Assembly (NCBI RefSeq): GCF_033958435.1
Contig: NC_134142.1
Location: 96,853,001 to 96,917,000 of the forward strand
Reading direction: 5' to 3'
Length of the DNA stretch: 64,000 nucleotides
Origin: Carettochelys insculpta
Lineage: Eukaryota > Chordata > Testudines > Carettochelyidae
The notes below the pieces were generated by a model. The model did not search any database. It worked only from the letters and a program-made list of their open reading frames with translations, and was not told the DNA's origin. Positions 47,301 through 57,699 of the stretch are shown here, piece after piece. The stretch's first letter is position 1. Every line of letters starts with the position of its first letter. Made by a program: the position numbers and the translations under genes.

Positions 47301-48379
47301 CTTCAATCAAGGTTAGTCCAACAATGACTGCAGTGCCTTTGCGTCACTGGTAACATTTTTGTGTATGGATGCAAAGTGTTACCATTGTATTGAGGAGACC
47401 ACTTGATAGCTCACGCAGAGATTTTTATAATAGAAACAAGGCTGATGAGACACTTGCAGAGCCAGGAATAAAACTGACGAATTCTGACTTCCTCTATCGT
47501 GCTTTAACCAACAGCTTACAATTATTAGAAGGGGCATAGCTGGTGATGCCTATGCCCAAGATTCCCTAATACTTATTCTAAGATGCTTTTTCAGTTAGTT
47601 ATAGCTTTGTCAAACTTCAACCATGTTGGCTGTAATTTTCCTTCCTGAGTATTTTCCAGAGGCTGAATTATTTTGAAAACTTTATCAAAATGGTTTACCT
47701 GTTCATCCATTTGAAGTTAAAAGATAATATGTTAAACTCTAGTGGTTTAATTGAGAAACTTGAACACATCTGTGGGTTGGAGCCAGGAACCTGAAGTTTG
47801 GCCTGGGAGTCTACTTGGTGTCATGGATACGCCTATTACCATCCCTTTGAAAATTTGTTTAGATTGGAATATGTTATGACCCTCTGGAAATTTAAAGTTT
47901 TCACAGGGTGGCAGAGATTGACAGCTAAATTCTCTAAAGATTCCATGTGTACTTAAATGTGCTTCAATCTAGGCATTCAGCTCCTCCTTGAGACTGTTGT
48001 GGCGTCAGACACACAGGAATGAAGAGCAAAGAGACTGCATCTCCTCAGTTCTGTGTTCTTGCTGGGCCCAACCGATTGGAGGACTGGGAAAACAAAGTCT
48101 GCATACAGCACCGAGAGTTAAGGAACTGGGTTTAGAAATGGACAGGATAAAGTATGACAGGGATAAAACACACTGTTAGGGTCAGGAACTGAAAAAGTCA
48201 AAGATGATGGGTCGTGGACAAGGGTATGTGACAACTTGAGAACCCTCACCTCAGAAGCTGGAACTGAATCCAGGGTTCCTTTGTCTCATTTCTCTGTTTA
48301 TACATAGCGTTGAAATTCATAGTAAAAAATGTGCGCCTCATCTCCTCATAGCTAACCTACACTGCATATGACAACCTAC
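44331..48379. other. KIF18A intron 4, no gene
   Basis: A long AT-balanced intron. Frames at 45289-45567 and 46020-46262 have no recognised domains. No repeat could be named. Confidence 0.45.
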
Positions 48380-48381
48380 TA

Positions 48382-48731
48382 CAGTAGGACCTCAGAATTA
48401 CAAACACCTTGGGGAACGAAGATTGTTTTTAGCTTTGAAATGCTTGTAACTGTGAACAAAACATTGAGTCTTTCTTCAAGATTACAGCTGAATATGACTG
48501 AATAAAAGTTCTAATCTATATTCAGAAGAAAAACGCTGCTTGTAGCAATCTTAGTTTAAGTGCAACAAGCACAGAAACACTCCTTACCTTGTGAAGTTTT
48601 TAAAAAGATTTGACATTTAAGACAGCATAGTACTGTATATGCATGATTGGGTGCTTACCATTACATATGAGGCATGTGGCTGACTGGTCAGTTCATAACT
48701 CTGTTTTTTTGTAAATCTGAGGTTCCTACCA
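48382..48731. mobile_element. Tigger-like (pogo) MITE, 350 bp
   Basis: It begins CAGTAGGACCTCAGAATTAC and ends GTAAATCTGAGGTTCCTACCA, inverted repeats with a few changes. TA lies immediately outside on both sides (48380-48381 and 48732-48733), as expected for Tc1/mariner/pogo insertions. It is noncoding. Confidence 0.75.
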
Positions 48732-48733
48732 TA

Positions 48734-49872
48734 TTGCTATCAGTTACTCTGTTGGCTCAACCAGCAGAGTTCTGAGCTGTGGATCTAACCATTCTAATCC
48801 TACTTTTTGCCCATGTGGGAGTCAACATGGTTGCACTTAACAGAGTTTCTGTTTAAGAAATGACATACAAAAAAACTAAATTAAATGAATGGTAATGATA
48901 TTTTCCTTGTGGCCTTAGCGCGTCGCCCGTTGTGCCATGTGCATTATTTTTGTCTTTACGTGATCACATGCTTTTCCACAATATCTCCGTCTTTTTCATT
49001 AAAATGGATGGATTGAGTGAGCAACTAATCAATATTTTTTGTTTTTGTCCTTTATCCTTCAGTGTATGGCTTTAGACCTTTTTAATTGCATGCGATTCAG
49101 ACCATGCTTTGAATATGCAATCATTTCCTCATGGGCTTTTCTATGATACTCAACTCACTATAGTATCTGAGTGTTTCATACATATTACCTCACAGGGGAA
49201 TTGTGAAGATAAATGAAAATGGCATATTTTCGCTTTATATTTAGGGAACTGAGGAACAGACACTTCAGCATCAAATGTATATGCTAATTTTATTGACCAG
49301 TTTGAGATTAGTCTGATTTCCCTGCCCTCCTGTGTCAAGAGCTTATAGCACTTCTAGGTTAGTGCACAGCTCTCACTGACTTCAGTGGGATTTTGCACTT
49401 CTCTAAATCTACTCCCACTATCTTAAGTTAGAAGACCCAGAAAATGTACGTTGAGCGAGCTACTTGTGAAAAGTTGTCTTTAATTCACTTGCCAAACGTC
49501 ACATAAGAGCTCTGTGGCAGAGACAGGGATTGAGCACAGTTTTCAGGATGGCATTCAATCACAAACTGGTCCTTTCTCTTCCTGCAGCCCCCTCCCTCAT
49601 TCACTAAATAGTCTCCAGTCACGTACCTGATTCATTCAAATGCAGCCTCGATTTATTTCTTGGGTGCTGTCCGCTCTGCCATGAATGAAGCGAGATCCTC
49701 TGGAGAAAAAGTAGTGTGTGATCCTGTAATTAACGACCTTTTCACAATACATACAGAAAAAGGGGTGAAATTAAGGTCACATAGGAGGTCTTACATCTTG
49801 TAATTTTTGTGAGGTTGGCTTTGCAGCTGTAACTTTAATGTAGTTCTGTGTTGTAATAATCTTTGTTTACAT
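48734..49872. other. KIF18A intron 4 with old SINE traces
   Basis: Phrases at 49185-49225 (ACCTCACAGGGGAATTGTGAAG) and at 49480-49535 (TTCACTTGCCAAACGTCAC, CTGTGGCAGAGACAGGGATT) resemble SINE tail and body pieces. They are too diverged to delimit. Confidence 0.4.
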
Positions 49873-50131
49873 CAGTGGTATGCAAATTTTGGGGCACGTC
49901 CAATTGCAAAGCACAAAGAAACTTTAGGGGTGTGGAGTGAAGCCTGAGCCAACCCTCATAAGGTAAGGAGAACGCTACACGCCCAGCCAGCTCCTCTTGT
50001 TTCCCAAGGCACTCACCCCCATCTCTACATTCATCTCAGATTGTTCTGCTGAGGAAGCCTTGGCTATGCAGTAATGGAAGAGATTAGACAAATTCCTTTA
50101 ATGACATGACTGGAAAAGTTTGTTCACCCCG
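49873..50131. mobile_element. hAT-type MITE, 259 bp
   Basis: The left end CAGTGGTATGCAAATTTTGG and right end AAAAGTTTGTTCACCCCG are imperfect inverted repeats. GTTTACAT (49865-49872) and GTCTACAT (50132-50139) form an 8-bp duplication with one change. Confidence 0.75.
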
Positions 50132-50426
50132 GTCTACATCTGTAAACTTACTCTAGATTTTTATTAAAATAGATATCATATTGCAGAAATTCAAAGATTT
50201 TCTCTTAAGAAAAGCTTTCCTTTAAGTGACTTGGTTTCAGAAAGAAAATTTCCCTCTAGATTACTGTGTGTGTGTATGTGCACTCGCACGTGTGCCTATT
50301 TTCAAAGAACTTGTATTCGGATTAATTTTAAGTCCATTAATTACTTACCAACTGTATGCAAAGCCTGTTCTCTAATTACATTTCATAAAAATTACTAATT
50401 TCTTGTGTCATCTCAAAACTTTGTAG

Positions 50427-50537
50427 CCTAAATGTGCTGAAGAAATCCTTCAGATGTTGGATTACGGAAACAAAAATAGGACACAGCACCCCACTGATGT
50501 GAATGCCTCCTCTTCTCGGTCCCATGCTGTCTTCCAG
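50427..50537 (+). CDS. KIF18A: KIF18A coding exon 4 (switch I exon)
   Basis: This 111-base, phase 0-0 exon encodes residues 198-234. It contains [14 protein letters not shown], the helix before the nucleotide pocket, and the switch I signature NASSSRSH at residues 223-230. Switch I coordinates magnesium and the gamma-phosphate, and all the key serines and the arginine are present. The acceptor is ACTTTGTAG and the donor is TTCCAG|GTAAGC. A 6.2-kb intron separates it from the previous exon, and a MITE-rich intron follows. Confidence 0.97.
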
Positions 50538-50571
50538 GTAAGCAGGTTTTTTGGCTGATGTCTGAGACTTG

Positions 50572-51372
50572 CGGTATGTTTGCAATCCTGAGTTATTCTG
50601 CAGTTGTTATTCCAAAATAAGCTGCTCCAGAATAACACAGCTACTGTACGTGGAAGTCCGAAAATCAGCAAAACTTATTCTGAAATAGTGTATCTACACG
50701 CAATAGAGCCTATTCCAGATTAGAGCCCCAGGAAACAGTGCTTCCAGGGGCTCCAATCCAAAATACTATGTCTGCTCATCAGCTTTACTTTGAAATAAGC
50801 TATTCCAGAATGGCTGTGTCTACACTAGCCCCAAACTTCGAAATGGCCACTCAAATGGCCATTTCGAAGTTTACTAATGAGGCCCTGAAATGCATATTCA
50901 GCACTTCATGAGCATGCGGGCGGCCGCGGCACTGCGAAATTGACGCGCCTCGGTGCCGCGCGGCTCGTCCCAACAGGGCTCCTTTTCTAAAGGACCCCAT
51001 CAGCTCATGGGAATAAGGGGACTTCGAAGCAGGCGGGGTCCTTTCGAAAAGGAGCCCCATCGGGACGAGCCGCGAGGCGCGTCATTTTTGAAGTGCCACG
51101 GCCGCCCGCATGCGAATGAAGCGCTGAATATGCATTTCAGCGCTTCATTAGTAAACTTTGAAATGGCCATTTGAATGGCCATTTCAAAGTTTGGGGCTAG
51201 TGTAGACGTAGCCAATATCTTATTTCAAAATAGCTCCTATTCCTGGTCTACATAGCCCTATTCCTCGTGGAATGAGTTTTACCAATTTCAAAATAAGCTG
51301 ACTGCTGTTATTTCAAAATAGCGGGTGCTCTCTGTAGCCACTCGCAAAGTTATTTCAACATAGCAGATGTAC
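50572..51372. mobile_element. MITE host carrying a nested MITE
   Basis: Sequence on both sides of the inner element shares TTATTCCAAAATAAGC, AGAATAAC and TTTCAAAATAGC-type phrases in mirrored order, and the outer edges are TATGTTTGCA and GCAGATGTAC. This looks like an older fold-back element split at 50811/51214. Boundaries are approximate. Confidence 0.5.
50812..51213. mobile_element. Fold-back MITE, TTCGAA-rich type, 402 bp
   Basis: The termini are GGCTGTGTCTACAC and GTGTAGACGTAGCC. AAT is duplicated on both sides (50809-50811 and 51214-51216). The halves mirror through AATGGCCATTTCGAAGTTTA-type arms and GGAGCCC blocks. It starts about 275 bp after KIF18A coding exon 4. Confidence 0.88.
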
Positions 51373-54300
51373 ACTTTCAATAGTTTATTTTTTTTTAAAG
51401 GAAGTTGTTAAACAACTAAATGGCTGACTGACAATCTTTTATTGGCTTGGGTAGGAGGACCGAAGTACTGCTGATTACTACTGTTCTTGGTTTGTTTGCT
51501 TTTGTCTTTTTTAACATGGTAGTTACCTAGTTTGCCTCATTTATGGAAACAGTTTTTTGTGAAGTACGTTATAAAAATAAAGTTCATTTCTGGCCCCATG
51601 CATCCTTCAAATAAATTTCCCTCGGGGTAGGTTTTAGATATACAGGTTGTACCTCACCTGTCCAGGACCTGAGTGCATGATCCAACCTTGGGCAGGGAAG
51701 ATGGTGGGGATGGTCACACCAGCCTTCTGGCTGGGAATCCCTTCCTGGCTGCCACCAGGTCCCTACCCTCAGGCTGCCTGCCAGGGTTTCCTGCAGAACT
51801 TCCAGCTGCAGGGCTGCCAGTGAGCTCCATGCCCCTGCCAGACTCCCTGACTAGGACCCTGTCATGGAACTGCCAGGAGGGTCTGCTCCCCCAACAGTTC
51901 CCTAGCTATAGGGCTGCTGGGCTCCTCTGCCCCGCTGGGAGCCCCACTACTGTGGGACTGCCAAAGGTGTCCATGTCACGGCTAGCTTCCTGGTGGCAGG
52001 GCTGTGGGGGTTTCCTGCTACCACAGGATGTGGGTGGGGTCCATGCCCCAGCTGGGGTCTCTGCTATGGGGCTTCCCAAGCTGAGCTCCCCAGCCAGCTT
52101 CCTGGCAGGGCTCCCTATCCGGGCTGGGTTCCCTGCAGTTGCATTGTGATATCTGTTTAAAGATAGGCTTTCCTAAATCCTCTGAAGCTTAGTCAGTTTT
52201 CTTTGCAATCGGGGGTGTGCTGTAGGAGTTGGCAGGGTAGGATTAATGACCCAAATCTGGAATTGTTTGAGTTTTGGGGTTCCAGTGATATAAGCCCTGG
52301 AGAAAAATAACCATTTTAAAAAAATGTTTCTAGGTGTTTTTTTGCCCAGAGCCAGAGATGAAATTGCTGATGTGATTCAAGTCCAAATGACCTTAGCCTG
52401 TTGAGTTTTACCCATACAGTGTATGGAACCCAATAATTCTTTGGGGGATCCAAACTAAGAATAGGTTTTTTTTAAGAAAATTAACCTTTTAGTGACTGGA
52501 TGAATCACAGACCTATTGATGACTGTGAATGTACCTTGTCAGCAACATAACTTAAGATAAATGAATCAACAAGCCCTCACCTAAGGCAAAAAGACTGAAT
52601 TAATTGCCTGTGGGCTATTTCGGTTTGTGATTCCTGGGTGGCAATTTCATTTTAGGTGGAATGTAATCAAAGTAGTTGCGGGGGCAGGGATTAGGTATGT
52701 GACATTTCATGAGAGGAGGGAGTATGTGGGGAAATAGAATAGGCTGGTAGTGAGGAAAGGGGGTTATGGAGAGTAGGGTGTATGCACTAGGAGGTAAGAG
52801 AGGCTTGAGTACCAGTTGTGGGAGGGATAGTATCCCCAGCTCTGCTGATGCATTCCAATCCTGCTCTCTTCAGCTATGCCAAAGTACCGCAACACTGCCT
52901 GAAAGGTATTAATGAAGTGTTAGAAGTTCAATCAAACAGCTAAATGGCTCCTTGCTGGGTGGAAAATGTGTACTGTATGGCATAGAAAAAAATGTAAGCT
53001 CAGACACCTGTTTCTCGAAGATGGGGTTTCTCTCTAACTTAAATCTATCAATATGTTGGAAGAGAAATCCTTTTTGTGATTTTTCTCATCAGTCCTGTCT
53101 TAAATTCTATCCTCCAAATGTGAAATAGAGCTAAGAATGGTATTTCACTGTGTAGCATTGTTGACTTTCAGATTATAGGAGGTGGGGATAGTAACAACTG
53201 TCAAAGTTCAGGGCAACTATTATCTCTGTTGCCATTCTGTGGTCAGAGGGCATGGACCCTAGGCTCCTGGCTGCTCAGCTATCCGATCTCTTGAGTGTCC
53301 CCCTCTCTTGACAGATGATCTTCAGTCTGCACGTTTCCCTGTCTGCACTGTGATACTCCGTAAAAGGCAGAATACCTTAACTGACCAGAATCTGCGCTTT
53401 GTTCTGTATCTGCAGGCTATGAACAGCATAACGACCACATAGATCTTTCTTAAGACACCATGCTTATTCTTAAGGTGAAAGAAATACAGGAAAAACCTAT
53501 TAAACGATAAAAGAACCTAAACACTTGTTTAAAAGGATGACAGAGGCCAGTCACCCCAACTATAACTGTTGGCTTTAAGAGATATCAGTCCTTACGAACC
53601 ACATCAAGGTTTTTTCTTCATGTTTATTACTGTCTCATTCAGAACCAAAACAACTATGAATAGTTGTCTTCTCTTTGCACAGCTTAGGCCTTTGATCTGG
53701 GTGTTGATGTAACTGGTGGTCAGCAAATTAAGACCCACTCAAAGTGTACCTTAAATATGCTGCGTTTTTACATATCCTGAGATAAGGAATTTATATTCTC
53801 TCCCAAAGATATTACCCAAGAAACTTCACACTATTGTTCTAAAAGTCTAACTTTGTCTGGTATGCTCAATATATTCCTTTGAAACCCCAGGTCTCAGATA
53901 TCACATCTCTTCCCCCTCCTGCCCCTGAGAGGTTGCATGCAACCCTATCTAACAATGCTAGTTAAACCATTCATTTAATACAATGGACCCCAAAGGCAGT
54001 TAAACTAAAGTCAGCAAAGTCTCCCAAGGATATTACCGTTGTGGCAGATAAGGCGATTTTCCTCAATAGAATCATTTAAGTATGAGGAAGTGGAGAATTA
54101 AGGCAGATGAGCTCCCTGTTTGTGATAGGGAATCCTGGATACAGTAGTGGTGAAGGGACCTGGTTGGAGGGAGAGATGCAATGAATAGGTCAGATGCTCA
54201 GCTGAAGAAGTGTGCCCAAGGTTTGGTGGGACTAGGCTGATCTGTGTTGTGAGGGTTTGGGGTTTTTTTGAGTTGGGGTGGGGGGATCAGGGAAAGGGGG

Positions 54301-54712
54301 ACTGGCCAATGTGCAGGGGTTTGGGGAATTACCTTTGTAACAGCCTAAATTATTACTACTTCCTACCTAAATGTATATCTCCCACTTTTTTTTAAAGAAC
54401 TTGGAAATTCTATGGCAAATATATTTTAATGCAGCATTAATGTTGCTTGATAGAAGATTGCCCCTTTGCAGAAGTCAGCTATGAAAAACTTCACCAGCTA
54501 ATGCATAAGCAGTTTTAACTTTGCCCTGTTTCATCAGTGTCCCAATATGCTCCATTCACACACATATGTTTGCCATCTCCACAACTGCTGAAATGTACAA
54601 GCCCTTTCTCTCACTTACAGGATTATATTCCACATTACTAAGGGGAAAAAAAAAGAAATGTTGCCTGTATCACGTTCCCTCTGCCCTCTTCATGCAGTGC
54701 CTCAATATTCAC
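51373..54712. other. KIF18A intron 5, GC-richer patch, no gene
   Basis: At 51640-52145 a GC-rich stretch carries a 158-codon frame with a repetitive Pro/Leu/Gly-rich translation. It starts with ACAGGTTGTACCTCACCTG, a phrase I associate with interspersed reptile repeats, so I treat it as a repeat. The remainder is AT-rich. Confidence 0.4.
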
Positions 54713-54715
54713 ACA

Positions 54716-55137
54716 GGTTATGTCTATGCTAGCCCAAATCTTCGAAATGGCCATGCAAAGATTACTAATGAGGCGCTGAAACACACATTCAGTGCCTCAT
54801 TAGCATGCCAGCAGCCACAGCTCTTTGAAATTGCTACGGCTCGCTGCCATGTGGCTCGTCCAGACAAGGCTCCTTTTCAAAAGGACCCCGGGAACTTCGA
54901 AATCCCATTATTCCTATCAGCAGAAATAAGGGGCATAGGAATGAGGGGATTTTGAAGTTCCCAGGGTCCTTTTGAAAAGGAGCCCTGTCTGGACAAGCCA
55001 CACAGCAGCAAGCCAAGGCATATTCAAAGAGCTGCGGCTGCCGGCATGCTAATGAGGTGCTGAATATGTACTTCAGCGCCTCATTAGTAATCTTCGAAAT
55101 GGCCATTTCAAAGAGTTGGGCTCGTGTAGACACAGCC
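54716..55137. mobile_element. Fold-back MITE, TTCGAA-rich type, 422 bp
   Basis: The termini are GGTTATGTCTATGC and GTGTAGACACAGCC. ACA is duplicated on both sides (54713-54715 and 55138-55140). Interior mirror blocks are CTTCGAAATGGCCAT, GAGGCGCTGAA and AAGGCTCCTTTTCAAAAGG. Confidence 0.86.
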
Positions 55138-55140
55138 ACA

Positions 55141-55739
55141 GTGTTGGCTCACAGATATATCCACATTAGCTTGAGCAGAAGGTATGGCAAAAACGGCATG
55201 GACAGCCATTTCTTTTTTGTCCTTTGATTAGTGTTAGATGAAATCCTGTGGGGTTCAGAATTGGAATCTTGTCCTTTTTACCTAATTGAACCAACATCTC
55301 TCTGGAAAATTTTTAGTAATGTGGTAGTTTTTGCAGTGATACAGTCTGATTACAACAACTAAAATGAAACTGAATGAAACAAAAACCCCTTTACCTTACG
55401 CTGTATACTATTGCTTTGGCTATCTCAAACAGAAATTTCTGAATCTGCAAAACTAATTTGAAAGTGCATTGTTTCTTTAGCAGGTAAACTTGAATGGCTT
55501 CCTATTACTACACTAAAATAGAGAAGCAGGCAATGTTGGATGGGTTGTTGGATGAGAATGCATAATCCTTGAATTTAATAGCAATGTTCATCTCCCCTAA
55601 ACACTAATTTCTCATTACTTCACTATACGCAGAGTAGCAACTTCAGGCAGTAGAGTGTGTGGTTATTTACAAACATTTTAAGCACCTATCCAAAAGAAAA
55701 TATTATGGAATTATCTTTATGATGTGGAATTACGTTGCT
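55141..55739. other. KIF18A intron 5, no gene
   Basis: Ordinary AT-rich intron with nothing recognised. Confidence 0.5.
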
Positions 55740-55747
55740 CTCTAAAT

Positions 55748-56190
55748 TTATGGTTTTCAACTTTTGTGCCATGACACACTGACGAGCCATGAGAACTGTC
55801 AAAAGTGTGCCGTGAAATTGTCTATTTCCCTTCATAGTGGCTCTTTGCAGCTCAAAAAGCAAGGCTGTCTGAGACCCAGCAAATGTGTCATTGGTCAATT
55901 CCCCCCACCACTGTGGCTCTTTGAAGAGCCACCATGAAGAGAAAACCAACCCTGCAGGAGCCTGTTCACGCTGGGAGGCAGCTGAAATGCTGTTTTCCAG
56001 CCCACAGGGGCTGACAGGGAGTCCCAGCCCCAATCCTTGCTGTGGCAAGGGGGAAGGGATGGAACGTTTTAGAGACTGCAACATGGTATAAATGCTCATG
56101 TGTATCACTCCCACGGTAAATATGGGTGCGCTGTGGAATTGTTTATCTCACTGAAATGTGCTGAGTTACTGAAAAGGTTGGGAGCAACTG
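55748..56190 (+). mobile_element. hAT non-autonomous element, 443 bp
   Basis: The ends TTATGGTTTTCAACTTTT and AAAAGGTTGGGAGCAACTG are inverted repeats of the hAT type. CTCTAAAT (55740-55747) and CTCTGAAT (56191-56198) form an 8-bp duplication with one change. The interior shares phrases with the reverse complement of the element at 40691. It ends 75 bp before KIF18A coding exon 5. Confidence 0.78.
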
Positions 56191-56265
56191 CTCTGAATAA
56201 GAACTGTTGCTTGGAGAGAGGTTGTGGGGTTTTGGTTTTTAATTCTTTCAATTTTTTTTTAATAG

Positions 56266-56463
56266 ATTTATTTAAGGCAGCAAGATAAAACTGCAAGTAT
56301 CAGTCAAAATGTTCGTATTGCGAAAATGTCCCTCATTGACCTGGCAGGGTCTGAACGTGCCAGTGCCACAAATTCCAAAGGAGCTCGTTTTAGAGAAGGG
56401 ACCAACATTAACCGCTCATTGCTAGCTCTTGGGAATGTCATTAATGCTTTGGCAGATCCAAAG
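56266..56463 (+). CDS. KIF18A: KIF18A coding exon 5 (switch II exon), last in window
   Basis: This 198-base, phase 0-0 exon encodes residues 235-300. It starts [12 protein letters not shown] and carries switch [10 protein letters not shown] (259-266), followed by the conserved [19 protein letters not shown] helix that contacts the microtubule side of the motor. The acceptor is a T-rich tract with AATAG at 56261-56265 and the donor is AAG|GTAAGT at 56464. The next expected segment of the motor domain (the IPYRNSKLT block) was not found before 64000, so the gene continues outside the window. A hAT MITE ends only 75 bases upstream of the acceptor. Confidence 0.97.
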
Positions 56464-57699
56464 GTAAGTGCTGCTTTGTTTCAAACACACTAAATGCGCA
56501 TGTGCTTTGACGTTTCCTTATGCTGTTTATAATATTGTCTCGTTAAAAAGAATACAACCTTGTGCTACATCTGCTGTTATATGCCCTAATTTAGAAGGTA
56601 GGTAATAACTCTGCATCTGTGGAATCACACTGTAACAAAATTGTCTGCTATACTTTGCAGTCAGGGAAAAATCTAAAGCAGCTTAACTGTTGCACGGTGA
56701 GCACACACAGAGTACTGATGTCATATTTCACGTGCCCTTATGAGGAATGGGGTCTTTCACAAGAGTTCTGACTGCTTGGCTTATCACTGCTGCTAACAGT
56801 CTCAGTCCCGTCATCTTCTTGTCCTTGATAGCCAAATAAGTTTAGAGTGTTTGTAGTAGTTTGTTTAAATATCACTTCAAGATCCCCTTTAAAATGCCTG
56901 GGAGAGGAATTCATAGGTTTGAATAAGGTTGCTTTTCTTGGTTTCTCTCCCACAAGTCTTATACCCCAGTATTCCTATGTTTGTAAAAAGAAAAGTTCTT
57001 GCCCACACGTAGTGAGCAGGGGTGGCCACTCACTGACCAAAATGCGGGAGGAACCCTTTTCCAAGCCCCACTCTCTTACCTGACTGGAAGCTGGGGCAGG
57101 ACTCTCTGTATGAAAGCCCCAGCCAAAAGCCCTGTCGTGGCTCAGCCACGAGAGGAGGCAGGTGTCAGTCCTGAACTTCCAGGTTGTGAGGCCAGTACAA
57201 CCCTGCAGGAGGCCAAGGCCTGGCCCATTACCACTGGGCCTCACCAAAAGGATCCACAAGCTGGGGCAGAGACCCCATTCTACACAGGCATTGAAGAACC
57301 TAACCTGTGCCCCCTTGAGGTATGATCCAGAGGAGAGGAAATCTGGAAGGTGACCGTGGCATAGCTGGGTCAGCGTGTTGTGGTTTGGATCCCTGCTGAC
57401 CCTAGTGGCAGACCGCTCTGCCACTGGTAGGGCCCTGGGCCAGGGAGCAGTGGAGTGAATGGCCTCTCTCTCCTCCACTCCCCCTGCCAACCCTAATCCA
57501 GGAGTGGCAGTCTCCCTGTCTCACTGTTCTAGGCATGTGCCTCGGTTTGTTGGCTCTCTGCCTTGTGAGGAGGCCTGACTTTTTTGACCTGTTCTTGTTT
57601 GTTGCCCTGCCCTGAACCAGGGCCTACACGTAGTTGAGGCTTGATTTCCAGGACTAAACCTCCTTGATGGCTAATACTTTGGCAAAATAATATTCTTCT
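56464..57699. other. KIF18A intron 6 start, no gene
   Basis: A GC-richer patch at 57.0-57.5 kb has frames on both strands (up to 171 codons) without recognisable domains. It is probably repeat-derived. Confidence 0.4.

Noticed and set aside
51673..52149. 158-codon plus-strand frame
   Set aside because: The translation is a low-complexity Pro/Leu/Gly/Ser sequence from a GC-rich repeat; there is no homology or splice evidence.
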